Positions 11,262-21,085 of a DNA stretch of 64,000 nucleotides are shown here, in pieces. Source of the stretch: Gracilaria vermiculophylla (taxonomy: Eukaryota; Rhodophyta; Florideophyceae; Gracilariales; Gracilariaceae); contig JAHNZQ020000016.1 of the NCBI GenBank assembly GCA_019155205.2, positions 747,818-811,817 of the forward strand, in the 5' to 3' direction. Position numbers and translations under genes: made by a program. Position 1 is the first letter of the stretch. Every line of letters begins with the position of its first letter. The notes under the pieces were generated by a model. That model saw only the letters and a list, made by a program, of their open reading frames with translations, was not told the DNA's origin and did no database searches.

Positions 11262-12481
11262 ATGCTGGCAGTAGCAGCAGTGAGTCTGTTGCAACGGTCC
11301 TGCGCCCGCCTCAGCGACGTAGAGCAGAAGTTTTCGTCGTTGATCGCACAGCGAAAGCGCGGAGTTTTCGCGATCGGCTGCATCGCTGATTGAACAGTCC
11401 TAGCGCGGTTTCTAGCAGATTTCTCCGTGGAACGAATACAGAGTGACGATGACCGATATCCCAGCGTCCTGTGCTACCTGCATACGTTATCGGACGCAAA
11501 GATAGCAACGCTGACCCCATCGCAAACAAACGAGCTTCTTCGATTGTTTCCAAAGGCTGTACTGCGGTCTACCAACGACCGTAGCTCTTACGGACAGAAA
11601 CTTCTCGTGTTATTCACCACAAGAAAGAAACTCGTAACCAATTTTCAGAAGTAAAAATCTGCTTCTTTACGGAAGCTGTTGCAAACAGGAGGCGGTGATC
11701 TAAAAGCTCTTGTCTTCCAAAACACCGAAAAACTCAAGACGTTGATTAAGAATAGCCTCCAGTACGATCCTAGTCTTCTTCCATTCAATCCAAATGCGCG
11801 TCTGTTAGAGTTATACGCCGCAGTGCTCGTTTGAAAGGCGCACATACACGAGAACGCCGCTGCGTTCTATGCCGGAACGCCTGTGTAAGACACCAGCCCA
11901 CCGAACGCTCCCACAATGGTATTTCAGCCACATCCGTCACAAACGGAACCCACATTGCCAACAACCGAGGAGTTACCAACATTTCAAGACTTTCTAAATA
12001 TACCATCAGCAACAAACCCAGAGCCTGCAACCAAAAGACGCAAGGTTACGTTTGAGGGGGAGGCAACGTAATCATTGGCGATAATGGAAAGCAAACCTCT
12101 AGTGATCCACCAACACTACCACCTTATGCGGGAAAAGGGAGAACCCTCCCGATGCTAAATGTGTTAGATCTAAAGGGAGGGGAGATCCTGCACTCATTGA
12201 TCTTCCAGGGGCAGCCAATCGAGACCATTGTCGGAAATATACCATGGGAAAAAGGACGTAACGGAGAAACCATGTCTAGGGAGGCAGAGGCAAAATCCAT
12301 CGCTCCCGTGATTCATCTTCATCTGCTACACTTCGACACCATGACATATGCCACAAGACACGCACACAGCAGATGGAGGGAAACCGCGCTCCGCAGACTT
12401 CTTTCCTTACAATTCGCAGAGCGGCTGGTGGACCCCATGCGGGCCGCACGCCAACTAGTTTTCACGCGTAAACAAGGTTGA
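11262..12481 (+). pseudogene. Decayed gene of unknown family
   Basis: Protein-like sequence runs along the plus strand but is interrupted. One frame starts at ATG 11262 and is broken by TGA (about 11391) and by TAA (about 11652), continuing to TGA at about 11835. Coding character then moves to a second frame (about 11840-12071, with an in-frame TAA near 11889) that contains KRRKVTFEG, and to another frame (about 12060-12481) ending in KQG. The first part is helical (for example TPSQTNELLRLFPKAVL and KALVFQNTEKLKTLIKNSL). KRRKVTF resembles a nuclear signal overlapping a PP1-docking RVxF motif. No catalytic domain is recognisable. I tested short introns with GT/AG ends and none removes the stops cleanly. 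A relic of a cellular gene or a transposon ORF are both possible. Confidence 0.45.
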
Positions 12482-13080
12482 GAGATTGTCTCACAATACT
12501 GTTCTGGAGCAGTCGCTTTGTGAACGGCGGTTGTCCGAAACCTTGTACCAGTAGGATGAGTTGCAAAGGCGCCGTGATGATGCATTCTGTGCGAAGACGG
12601 TTTTATTCCAAATTCGACAGTTTTGCAGTGCAATTCTACATGTAATGTAGGTGCAGTTTTTTGAAAAAAAATGCCGCGGGCAGCCGCTTGAAAATTGAGT
12701 AGCACATGCGTTGTGCTCGTCTGCAAATCCACGTTTCAAGCTCGATTTGTTTATCTGTGAATTTCATCTTTAAAAAGCATTTGGGAGCGGGGAGGTTGTG
12801 AGGCTTGTAGCCAAAAAGAGCTTGGTGCAGAACATAGCGACGCCACAGAATTAGGCTGCAGTGGCAGATTGGACTGGCTGCTCGGATCATCGTCACTGAT
12901 AGTAAATCTCGTCAATGTTTTTGTTGAAACGCCCATACTGTAACTTGTACATGTATCTCTCATCTCATACCTTTTGCAATTCTGAGCATTCCAATCCGAC
13001 GTACCTCTTCTGGTTTACCTTGCCCCGTGTAACAGTGTCGACGTCCGCCACCGAAGCGACCTCGATTGCGGACTCGTTGC
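12482..13080. other. Intergenic, about 0.6 kb
   Basis: Promoter-side spacer of the metallophosphoesterase gene. No gene or repeat is supported. Confidence 0.5.
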
Positions 13081-14346
13081 ATGCTCATCTTCTTTGTATT
13101 TCTCGGTCTGTTTGAGTTTGCATTATCTTCCACCAGAATAGGATCACTTACCACGGTGCAACGCAACAGTAGTCTTGGAAAGGAAGCAAATCATCCTAGG
13201 CATAAAGACATGAAAACCATATCATTCGTAAGTTCTCCATGGACCATTCGAAACCTGTTCTCGCGAAAATGCCGGTGGGCCGCTTTTCGAGGTCAAAAGA
13301 GAGCAAGGGGCTCATCACTTCGGGCGAGTGCGCAGGTTCCCATTGGAAGGCAGGCAATGAGATCGGCACGCCCCTTACGATTGGTATGCGTCGGCGACAT
13401 TCACAGTCAGTGGTGCGAAACAGACGAAATGGCGTTGCAAAACCTCAAGCCGGACATGGCCTTGTTTGTCGGTGACTATGGCGATGAGGATCTTCGTGTA
13501 ACTCGTCGGATTGCAGATTTTGCCGCCGATGCCAGTTTCCCAGTAGCCACCGTTTTTGGAAACCATGATGCTTTCTTCACGGCATCATACAGTGGTCGTC
13601 GAAGAGCTCCGTACGATAAACAGACAACCTGCAGGGTGACGGAACAGATTGAAATGCTGAAAGATTTTGATGTGTCGTATAGAAGCGTAAGTTTTGACAA
13701 GGTGCCATTTTCAGTGTGCGGTGGTCGCAGCTTCTCAGCTGGAGGTCCGTACTGGAAGTATAAGGAGTTCTTCCAAGAATTTGTCGGAGTGTATAGTTTG
13801 AGCCACTCCACAAACAAAATGATTCAGGCTGTGATAAGTTCAGAAAATGACGCTGTTGTATTTTTGAGCCACAACGGTCCAACAGGACTCGGTTCTAACC
13901 CCAAAGATCCTTGTGGCAAGGACTGGGGCGACACACCCGGTGGCGATTTCGGTGACGCTGATCTTAGATTTGCGATCGATGAAGCGAGGAATCTAGGTAA
14001 ACGAGTGCCCCTAGTCGTCTTTGGGCACATGCATAAAACCCTTTTCAAGGAAAGTGGGTACAGAACAATGGTACAAGCCGAAGCTGATGGAAATTCAGAT
14101 TTTGAAACAATAATGTTGAACACTGCCGTCTTTCCGCGCCACGCCTTCGATGCTCGCTCAGAGAGCAGTCTGCACAACTTTCACATCGTACAGATTGGAG
14201 CCCACGGGCAAGTAGATTTCGTTGAAGAGGCATGGGTGACCACAGAGGGGAAAATCCATGAAAGCGCGAGACTCTTTTCCTCAAGGTCCAATTTGGGGGC
14301 AACATGTGCGGCCACGACTGGGGTATCTAGTCCTTTAATGAGCTAA
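13081..14346 (+). CDS. Calcineurin-like metallophosphoesterase, plastid type
   Basis: 421 residues from ATG 13081. All metal-binding signatures of the superfamily are present: GDIH (105-108), GDY with Asp132, GNHD (160-163), SHNGP with His264, and GHMH (315-318). They coordinate the two-metal centre that hydrolyses phosphoesters. The NGPTGLG...DPCGKDW segment after the His264 motif and the overall spacing fit the uncharacterised subfamily of cyanobacteria and plastids; the substrate is unknown. The leader is odd: residues 1-22 are a hydrophobic signal-like segment, and a second ATG at 13210 would begin a Ser/Arg-rich plastid-transit-like peptide. Either ATG could be used, and choosing between them needs transcript data. 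The gene faces the DUF1823 gene tail to tail, 69 bp apart. Confidence 0.85.
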   Translation: MLIFFVFLGLFEFALSSTRIGSLTTVQRNSSLGKEANHPRHKDMKTISFVSSPWTIRNLFSRKCRWAAFRGQKRARGSSLRASAQVPIGRQAMRSARPLRLVCVGDIHSQWCETDEMALQNLKPDMALFVGDYGDEDLRVTRRIADFAADASFPVATVFGNHDAFFTASYSGRRRAPYDKQTTCRVTEQIEMLKDFDVSYRSVSFDKVPFSVCGGRSFSAGGPYWKYKEFFQEFVGVYSLSHSTNKMIQAVISSENDAVVFLSHNGPTGLGSNPKDPCGKDWGDTPGGDFGDADLRFAIDEARNLGKRVPLVVFGHMHKTLFKESGYRTMVQAEADGNSDFETIMLNTAVFPRHAFDARSESSLHNFHIVQIGAHGQVDFVEEAWVTTEGKIHESARLFSSRSNLGATCAATTGVSSPLMS

Positions 14347-14415
14347 TTTTGTGTGATGATGAGAGTGTGTAGGAAGTTTGGCGAGGTACACGCTGCTTAA
14401 AGTGGAATTGTATGC

Positions 14416-15057
14416 CTAATACCATTTGTGATCTGGGTAATGAACGCGATACCAATACAGAACCCAATTCATTGCGGTGGCGCGACGCGTCCTGTTGGGC
14501 GTAAGGTCCACTACTTTCCAGCCTTTGAAGCCTAAGGGCCGCAAAACTGGTTTCAGGTACTGTTTATGCTCGGCGGGAATGGAACGAACGAGCTTTTGCA
14601 TAGCCAACTTGACTGGAAGATCTGTCTTGGGCGAATAGTCATTGGGGTTTCCGATAAAATCAGGAGGTCCGTTGGGGTATGCTTCTTTCCATTCTGGGCT
14701 GACCAGCTCGTCGTCCCAACGGCCATCATCGAGTCTTCTCCATCCTAGAAGAGTACGAACAATCTCGTTGACCCACTCGTCCGGTGTGTCTCCCTTGACG
14801 ACGTTGAAGATGTCTTGTACCGTCATGCTCGGAGGCTGCTCGAAATGGATACCCGGCAAAGCGGGATTGCTGGTTTTTGGTTGATCAATTCTCAGTGATG
14901 GAATGGTTTGTCGGGTTTCTGTCCATCCCGACACCGTGGCCCGTGGGTGCAATCGAGCTGCCTGCACATGAGGAGGTGCACAGGTTGTGCAGGGCGGGGC
15001 GATCGGCGCACGGAGGCGATTCGGAAGAAGTGGAAGAGGATGCACGAAGGCAAACAT
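14416..15057 (-). CDS. DUF1823 plastid protein
   Basis: 213 residues from ATG 15055-15057. Residues 1-45 are Pro/Arg/Ser-rich with almost no acidic residues, like a plastid transit peptide. From about residue 75 the protein matches DUF1823, a family of small cyanobacterial and algal/plant plastid proteins: an LLGWRRLDDGRWDDE segment, PEWKEAYPNGPPDFIGNP, then KLVRSIPAEHKQYLKPVL and the family's hallmark LGFKGWKVVDLTPNRTRRAT followed by NWVLYWYR. The function of the family is not established. The gene supports a photosynthetic host of cyanobacterial plastid ancestry. It is convergent with the metallophosphoesterase. I assign the family from memory of these motifs. Confidence 0.8.
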   Translation of the reverse strand: MFAFVHPLPLLPNRLRAPIAPPCTTCAPPHVQAARLHPRATVSGWTETRQTIPSLRIDQPKTSNPALPGIHFEQPPSMTVQDIFNVVKGDTPDEWVNEIVRTLLGWRRLDDGRWDDELVSPEWKEAYPNGPPDFIGNPNDYSPKTDLPVKLAMQKLVRSIPAEHKQYLKPVLRPLGFKGWKVVDLTPNRTRRATAMNWVLYWYRVHYPDHKWY

Positions 15058-15735
15058 AATGGTGAGTGCAGATTTCTAGCGAGCAAGCGGACACTGGAGA
15101 GACACGACACCTTGTGCTGAGCGCCGCTCGCAGCAGTTGAGGATTGCCACGCACTACAGTCGTGACTTGGCGGCGTGTAGCGATCCGCGGCCAGGATGTG
15201 ATCTCGTCTTCCCAGCAGCTATCGAACTAAAAGTACGTCGCATTTTTGTGTGAAGGGGTATGTTGCGCACATTGATCACGACCACGCCTCACGGCGCCGC
15301 GACAAGTTGCGGATGCGAAGGCTTCCGAAGCTGCCACCACGGAAGAGGTGACGGCACCGTTGGTGCTCACAGTGGCGTGGGTAGAAACCGGCGGAAGGCA
15401 AATCGCGCAAACACGCAGCAATATTTTGCGACAGGGGAAATGCACAGGGATGGGACAGCTGTGCAGGGATCAGAAGCGGAGCGCCGGGAGCGCCTTGGCT
15501 GGCGCTTTTGTTCTTTACACACGCGCACCAGCGCATGACAAGGCGATCGGGAGAAGCGGAAACTCGCCCAACGAGCAGATTGAGCGGAGCAGAAACTCGT
15601 TTACATGCGTAGGCGGAGATGCAAATTGCATAGATTTTGCAAGCAGTGCCACGGCGGCGGCTTGACGTGAAAAAAGAAAAACGTTTGTAGAAAACTGTTG
15701 GGAGAGCTGATGCAAGTGCGCTGCAGCGAGTCTGT
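15058..15735. other. Intergenic, about 0.7 kb
   Basis: Upstream of the DUF1823 gene and downstream of the next minus-strand gene. Only short open frames on both strands; no supported feature. Confidence 0.5.
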
Positions 15736-16290
15736 CTATACCTCGAGCCTGAGTCCGTCCAGAGCGTCCAGGTAGTCCAAAAATCTGTCCAGCAACCCCG
15801 GCACATCAGAGGCATGAGCGTCGATGAGATTGGGAGTCCGTCCATGCTTTTGCCGAAATTCATCACTCCACGGCTTCAACTGCCTCCTGAGGTACATGTA
15901 CCGGCGAAAGTACTCGGCCTCCTCGGTTCGCCGGCGCGAATTGCGCCCCCGTCGCGGCTTGAGAATCTCGTGCGGCTTGGGCGCAGGCACCGGCGTGTAG
16001 CGCGACACGCCGCGGACAGGCGCGGCGGAGTCGGGCAGCGCGGCCACCCTGAGCGGCGCCGCGCGCTTCGGCGGCTCGGCGACCAGCGCCGCCGCCGCAG
16101 CGCTGCGCTGCGCGCTGTCCACAAGCAGCGCGCAGGAGGACGCCAGCGGCGGCGCCGCGCGCCGCGGCTGCACGCCCGCGCGATCGCGCTCGAGTGCGCG
16201 GCGGTGACGCACGAACGCCGAGACGCCCACCGGCGAGAAAGCGGGCACGGCGCCGGCTCGCTGTCTTCGCGACGCCTTCGGGGTGCTCAT
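15736..16290 (-). CDS. Small basic protein with Sld2/RecQL4-like or FAM13-like motif
   Basis: 184 residues from ATG 16288-16290 (MSTPKASRRQRAG). The first about 125 residues are Ala/Arg/Pro-rich and probably disordered. Residues about 130-184 form a conserved-looking helical region: EYFRRYMYLRRQLKPWSDEF, then RQKHGRTPNLIDAH, then LLDRFLDYLDALDGL. The pattern L-K-x-W-x-x-x-F-x-x-x-H-G-R-x-P-x-x-x-D resembles the N-terminal replication-initiation segment of Sld2/RecQL4. FAM13-type helices share a similar HGR motif, so the assignment is tentative. No helicase domain follows; the protein stops just after the motif. It shares a GC-rich bidirectional promoter with Cdc20, which would suit a cell-cycle or replication role. 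Confidence 0.6.
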   Translation of the reverse strand: MSTPKASRRQRAGAVPAFSPVGVSAFVRHRRALERDRAGVQPRRAAPPLASSCALLVDSAQRSAAAAALVAEPPKRAAPLRVAALPDSAAPVRGVSRYTPVPAPKPHEILKPRRGRNSRRRTEEAEYFRRYMYLRRQLKPWSDEFRQKHGRTPNLIDAHASDVPGLLDRFLDYLDALDGLRLEV

Positions 16291-17016
16291 GGCGCTCGCG
16301 GCAGAGGCGATGGGGCGGCGGCGGCGGCGGCGGCGGCGGAGGCGGCGGCGGGGCACGCGGCAGCTCAGCGGCAGCTCACGCGGCAGCTCGGGCGCGAGAG
16401 CACACAGAGGGCACAAAGCGCCGCCAGTGCGGCGCTATTGGCGCGCCCCACGCGCCCAATGGGTGGCCGCACGCGTGCCGTGCGCCGCGAGAGGGCGCGG
16501 CCTGCCATTTCGCGCGCCCAACGCGCGCGCTCCAAGTCGCCACCGCCACCCCCTCGCGCACCGCCTTCTCTCCACGCGCACGCGTGTCCACGCGTGCACG
16601 CGCACACCGTGTCCGCGCGCGCCACGTCTGCCGCCGCAGTCCCCGCGCGCCCATTGGCTGTATCCCCGCAACGCCTCCGCGCTGTACGCCACGGCGCATG
16701 CGCCGCCTGACCGTTACGCTGCGGAAGCGATCCGTTTGGGGGGACACCCTTTTCTCGCCTCTTCGGCGCCGTGAGTTCTCTTTTGGGTACTTTTGTGCTT
16801 TTCGCTGCCGTACTTAAATCTCCTGCCGCCGGCGCCCTCAAGCCTCACCACCCCAGCTTGAGCAGTGCTATTGGCGCTTCCCGCTTGCTTTTGTTCCCTT
16901 CTTCGCCCGTGCTCTCTCCTCTCTTTTCGCGACGTGCATTGCACTCGTGTCCCGCCCTGTCTTGCTAACTTGCCCATTGTTCATCTCCCCTCAAGTTGCA
17001 TTCTTTTGGAGGAAAT
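16291..17016. promoter_or_regulatory. GC-rich bidirectional promoter with E2F-type and CCAAT sites
   Basis: A 726-bp interval between the divergent Sld2-like (-) and Cdc20 (+) genes. It contains TTTCGCGC, a perfect TTTSSCGC E2F/DP site, at 16508-16515; a near match TTTCGCGA at 16925-16932; ATTGGCGCTTCCCGC at 16870-16884 (a CCAAT box fused to an E2F-like half site); further CCAAT/ATTGG boxes near 16437, 16456 and 16650; and ACTTAAAT at about 16812, a possible core element 205 bp before the Cdc20 ATG. A CGG-triplet run lies at 16315-16350. The sites are visible; their use is inferred. Confidence 0.5.
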
Positions 17017-18576
17017 ATGAATGACTTTAACGATTTCAGCAACTTTAGCGCCCCGCTCTCGTCGGGGCCCATGCCCAGATGGCAGCGCAAAGCCCTGGAG
17101 ACATCGCAACGCGTCAACCGTCCGCCTTCTGTATCATCGACTTCTTCCAAGACACCCAAGTCAGGCAAACGCTCAAAGACCCCCTCCGCAGACCGCTTCA
17201 TCCCCAATCGCAAGGCCATGAACATGGACGTGTGTCGAATGAACCTCAACTTTGATTCCGGCAAAGAGAACGGCCAAAACGTGCCCGCCTCTCAGCAGCA
17301 GCCATCATCGCCATCGAAATCGACTGATAACTCTCAACAAAATCCAAACGCCTCGCTCGAGTACTCCGCGGTACTGGCTTCGTCCCTGCTGGATCTTCCT
17401 CCTTCGTCTTCAGCTGACATCAACGATCTGCCCAACAGTAAGATTTTGGCGTTTGGGGACAAGGCGCCGGCCGCCAAGGAAGGGTACCTCAACCCTCATC
17501 GCGTCCTTTATAATCAAAATACATATGGTACACGCGTGCGTCGAAACAAGTTCCGTCATATTCCGACAGCGCCAGAGAAGATTTTAGATGCCCCGGGTCT
17601 CCATGAGGACTTTTACCTTAACCTCATTGATTGGGGATCCAACAACACATTGGCGGTTGCGTTGGCAGAAAGTGTGTATCTTTGGAATGCAGATTCTGGA
17701 AAAATTGAGCAGTTGTGCGAGACCGATCCAGAAGATTGCATAACCTCAGTTGCGTGGGTCCCAGACGGTAATTACCTCGCAATTGGTACCAATAGCACTG
17801 AGGTCCAGATCTGGGACGTTGACAAAATGTCGTGCACCCGAAGAATGCGCTCGCACTCTGGGCGAGTGGGCGCTCTTGCATGGAACGGACCGCTTTTGTC
17901 CTCTGGGTCGAGGGACAGCCAAATCCATAATCACGATGTTCGCATCCCCGACCATCATGTCGCCACTCTGGCCGCACACACACAGGAGGTATGTGGCTTG
18001 AAGTGGAGTCCAAATGGAACGCAGCTGGCTTCCGGCGGAAATGATAATCTTGTTTGCATCTGGGATAGTTCCAGCGTCAGTGCTGGATGGACTCCCAAGT
18101 ATGTTTTCGACAATCACCAAGCCGCCGTGAAAGCCTTGGCCTGGTGTCCATGGCAGAACAACTTGCTCGCAACTGGTGGCGGAACAGCCGATCGCACTCT
18201 GCGATTCTGGAATACGGCCACAGGGGCGTGTGTTAACTCGATTGATACCAAGTCACAGGTGTGCTCCATTATCTGGTCGCCGCACGAAAAGGAATTGGTG
18301 ACCAGTCATGGTTTCTCCCAGAATCAGCTCACGGTCTGGAAGTATCCCTCGCTTGCGAGAATGGCCGAACTCAAGGGACACTCCTCCCGCGTGCTGCACA
18401 TGGCTCTCAGCCCGGACGGCCAGACCGTCGTATCAGCAGCTGCCGATGAGACATTACGGTTTTGGAAAGTGTTTGCAGGGAATGATTCGGGGCGCGGCGG
18501 AGGCAGATCGGGGCATCTTGGAAAGAGCGATCTTTCTTCGTCTCGAAGTCTTCGTAGGGGCGTGAATATTCGATGA
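17017..18576 (+). CDS. CDC20: Cdc20, WD40 activator of the anaphase-promoting complex
   Basis: 519 residues from ATG 17017. Cdc20 loads substrates onto the APC/C ubiquitin ligase to trigger anaphase. Features in order: a Ser/Pro-rich tail; the family signature DRFIPNRKAMN at about 59-69; a run through KILDAPGLHEDFYLNLIDW near 188-206; then seven WD40 repeats to about 490 with clear GH/WD units (WVPDGNYLAIGT, LAWNGPLLSSGSRDSQI, KWSPNGTQLASGGNDNLVCIWD). It ends in Ile-Arg, the IR tail used to dock on APC/C. A lysine-glutamate-asparagine (KENGQ) triplet lies near residue 90. Cdc20 is preferred over Cdh1/Fzr because of the DRFIPNR-plus-Ala-Met form of the motif. The length is typical. Confidence 0.93.
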   Translation: MNDFNDFSNFSAPLSSGPMPRWQRKALETSQRVNRPPSVSSTSSKTPKSGKRSKTPSADRFIPNRKAMNMDVCRMNLNFDSGKENGQNVPASQQQPSSPSKSTDNSQQNPNASLEYSAVLASSLLDLPPSSSADINDLPNSKILAFGDKAPAAKEGYLNPHRVLYNQNTYGTRVRRNKFRHIPTAPEKILDAPGLHEDFYLNLIDWGSNNTLAVALAESVYLWNADSGKIEQLCETDPEDCITSVAWVPDGNYLAIGTNSTEVQIWDVDKMSCTRRMRSHSGRVGALAWNGPLLSSGSRDSQIHNHDVRIPDHHVATLAAHTQEVCGLKWSPNGTQLASGGNDNLVCIWDSSSVSAGWTPKYVFDNHQAAVKALAWCPWQNNLLATGGGTADRTLRFWNTATGACVNSIDTKSQVCSIIWSPHEKELVTSHGFSQNQLTVWKYPSLARMAELKGHSSRVLHMALSPDGQTVVSAAADETLRFWKVFAGNDSGRGGGRSGHLGKSDLSSSRSLRRGVNIR

Positions 18577-19600
18577 TGACGCCAGAAGGCAGATAACATA
18601 CAGCGATCTGCTGAAACAACCTTCGCGGTTGCCAGTGCAGGCGTTGGTCAGCGATCACTGAGGGTTTTTTTTTTTTTTGACTTGTACATTTGCGCCCATG
18701 AGCCAAGCATGCCGTACCGTACCTGGGTACCACCTGAGATTGGGTTTGCAAGCCCACTAACTGTTCTCATCATTGTTGTCTTCAGGAATGCTCCTGTTCG
18801 AAGCTCTGGATACTTTCATAGCAGAGAGATGTTACTCCTGCATGAAAACGTTGCGTTGTGATAGTATGTATGTCATGCAATCATATTGTAGAATATCGTA
18901 ATGGGTGGTGGCCAGCTGAATTGTGTACAGATCTGACAAGAGTAGCTGGAAGTCGTTGTAGGCGAAAGAGAGTAGTGAAGCGGAGTTCACGTGATGGAGG
19001 CCTTTGTAACAGGCCTCCCGCCGTGGCTTGTGCCAACTGACGAACGTTTGGATAAAGCGGATGTTTTCCATTCCAATAGATGGTTTGTAGGTATGATGCA
19101 GTTCGTGAAACACAGCGCATGTAATGCAAGACGCGTAACTTTTACTAGTAAAGAAAGCCTGACTGGGGAAGAAGAATGCCCAGCCAGTCGTTGCTCGTTA
19201 AATTGCAATACGTTTGGGGCTCGTCAGTGGCGCATGCAACAGCAGAATGGGACGCTCGTAGAGTCATATGCTGCCGCAAGGTCGGAAGCGGCTCAACAGT
19301 GGAACCCTTAGCACCCCCCCCCCACTGTGACTGTGACAGTCGATGTCGGGGTGAGATGGGTGCAGACAAATGGTTTGAGCAAAGATATCGGGGCGCAAAA
19401 TTTTGAAGATTTTCGTCGATTGTCAGCCGGCGACGTTGTTGGTTGTCGAAAGTGGTGGATGCCGGGCGGAGAGTTGGAGAGGGAAGAGGGTTTTGGTGGT
19501 GGTGTGCGAGCAGAGAGGAAGGAGACGGTGTAAAACAATAAGAATGAGGAACGCATTCCCCACAAAACGGTGGTTTACTATTCGACATTGTTGTACACTG
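18577..19600. other. Convergent 3' intergenic space, about 1 kb
   Basis: Lies between the 3' ends of Cdc20 (+) and DP (-). A T-rich run is at 18665-18678. It probably holds both 3' UTRs. No other gene is supported. Confidence 0.55.
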
Positions 19601-20755
19601 TTAAGGAGAAAAACTAATTGATTGACAAGGGTCTACTGGAACAGTTTGTGGGGAGGTGAGCTGAGAAGACGGAGATTGGAGCATTCTTCTCATGACTTCT
19701 CGGTCGTCAAAGATAGCAAACGAGGAGTTGAAGGTGAAGCAAATATCCTGCCTTGATTGGTCCATCTCAAGCTCGATGTTTGTCTCCTTTGGTGCTGACA
19801 AAATGAAAAAGGGGATGCCGATGCGATCCGGGTACTGCTGGTGAACGGGCACAGGCGGTTGCGGGCGCGGCGGCTGGGGGTGATTGTCGGAACAGGTGGC
19901 TGTTCGGTTGCGCTCGACGATGGTGCAGGTGCGCGTGTGCTGGTGTGTGAGTTCGGTCAAGAGGGCGTGCTTCTGGGCGAGGCGGGAGCGGGCCTGGGCG
20001 ATGGAGGCCTTGACGGCGGAGATGCGCTCGGCGTGCGGGGAGCAGTGGACGCGGTCGAGCCCCTGCCACGTGATGAGCTTCTTGTCCTTGGCGATGATGC
20101 GCATGGCCATGAGGACGTTGAGCGAGTCGTAGACGCGGCGGCGAATGTTCTTCTCGTCGACGAGGCCGTGGGGGGCGGGGGCGTGGGAGTGGGAGTGGGA
20201 GTGGGCGCTGCGCAGCACGCGCTCCTCGGCGACAAGCTCATCGGCGACCTGGTTGTACGTGGTGACGCGCTTCTGCTCGACCTTGTTGCTGACGCGGATG
20301 GCAAAGTGGCGCAGCCCCTTGCGCTTGGCGTCCGAGTAGCGGGCGGAGCGCCTGCCGGGGGCGCGTGGGCGGAAGGAGTTGGCGCCGGAGGCGACGGAGG
20401 CGTGGGCAACGTGGTACAGCGAGGGGCGGTTAGGCAGCTGCAGCGGGGGCGACAAGGGCGCGGGGGCTGCGGGGGCGGCGGGGGCGACGGGGGCGGCGGG
20501 GGCGGTGGGGGCTGCGGGGGGGGAGGAGGAGGCAGGCGGGGGAACGGGGAGGGCGGCGGGCTTTCCGGCGGTGCACAAGCGCTGATTGGCGGCGAGGATG
20601 AGGGAGGCGGAGCGCGGCTTGCGCTTCTTAATGGCGGCGGAGGGGGGCGAAGCTGGGGGGTGGTGGTGGTGGTGGGGGCGCGGGGAGGCGGCGATTGAGG
20701 GGGCGGACGGGGTCGGGGCCAGGCGCGGGGCACGGGCGAGAGTGGGCGAGTGCAT
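19601..20755 (-). CDS. DP transcription factor (E2F dimerisation partner)
   Basis: 384 residues from ATG 20753-20755; an in-frame TTG farther upstream lies in GC-rich leader DNA and is not used. The first about 145 residues are low-complexity Pro/Ala/Ser. The DNA-binding domain follows at about 145-235: KGLRHFAIRVSNKVEQKRVT, YNQVADELVAEER, then DEKNIRRRVYDSLNVLMAM and IIAKDKKLITWQGL. This is the DP version of the winged helix: the RRRVYD DNA-contact motif is present, and NVLMAM(N/R)II is the DP-type DEF box rather than the E2F form. A C-terminal coiled-coil and beta part follows (about 255-370). DP pairs with E2F to drive S-phase genes. A His/Ser-rich insert splits the domain before DEKNI, longer than in animals. 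Confidence 0.92.
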   Translation of the reverse strand: MHSPTLARAPRLAPTPSAPSIAASPRPHHHHHPPASPPSAAIKKRKPRSASLILAANQRLCTAGKPAALPVPPPASSSPPAAPTAPAAPVAPAAPAAPAPLSPPLQLPNRPSLYHVAHASVASGANSFRPRAPGRRSARYSDAKRKGLRHFAIRVSNKVEQKRVTTYNQVADELVAEERVLRSAHSHSHSHAPAPHGLVDEKNIRRRVYDSLNVLMAMRIIAKDKKLITWQGLDRVHCSPHAERISAVKASIAQARSRLAQKHALLTELTHQHTRTCTIVERNRTATCSDNHPQPPRPQPPVPVHQQYPDRIGIPFFILSAPKETNIELEMDQSRQDICFTFNSSFAIFDDREVMRRMLQSPSSQLTSPQTVPVDPCQSISFSP

Positions 20756-21085
20756 GTCTCGGGAGTGGGGGGGGGCGGGAAGTTCCCGGCCGCGCGCGGC
20801 TGCTGGTGGGCGGGTTGGGAGGCGGCACGGCGGCGGGAGGGGAGGGGGAGGGGGGGCGGCGAAGGGCGGCGGCGATGAGGTGGCGGCGGCGAGGCGCGAG
20901 CGCGGCGGCAATCGAGACGTTACGAGGCGGACGCGGCGGGGTGCAGGCGGCGGCGCGCCACACGGCTGGCGCGGGGCGGCGGCGTGACGGATGCGCTTGA
21001 CAAAGCGAGGCGGCGAGTCGCTCAAAAACGCAGCCAATGCGGAAAACAGAGCGCCAAGTGCCGCGGCGCAACGGGCGCGCGCAGC

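Noticed and set aside
19841..20698. Long plus-strand Gly/Ala-rich frame
   Set aside because: It is antisense to the DP gene; the GC-rich sequence simply lacks stops.
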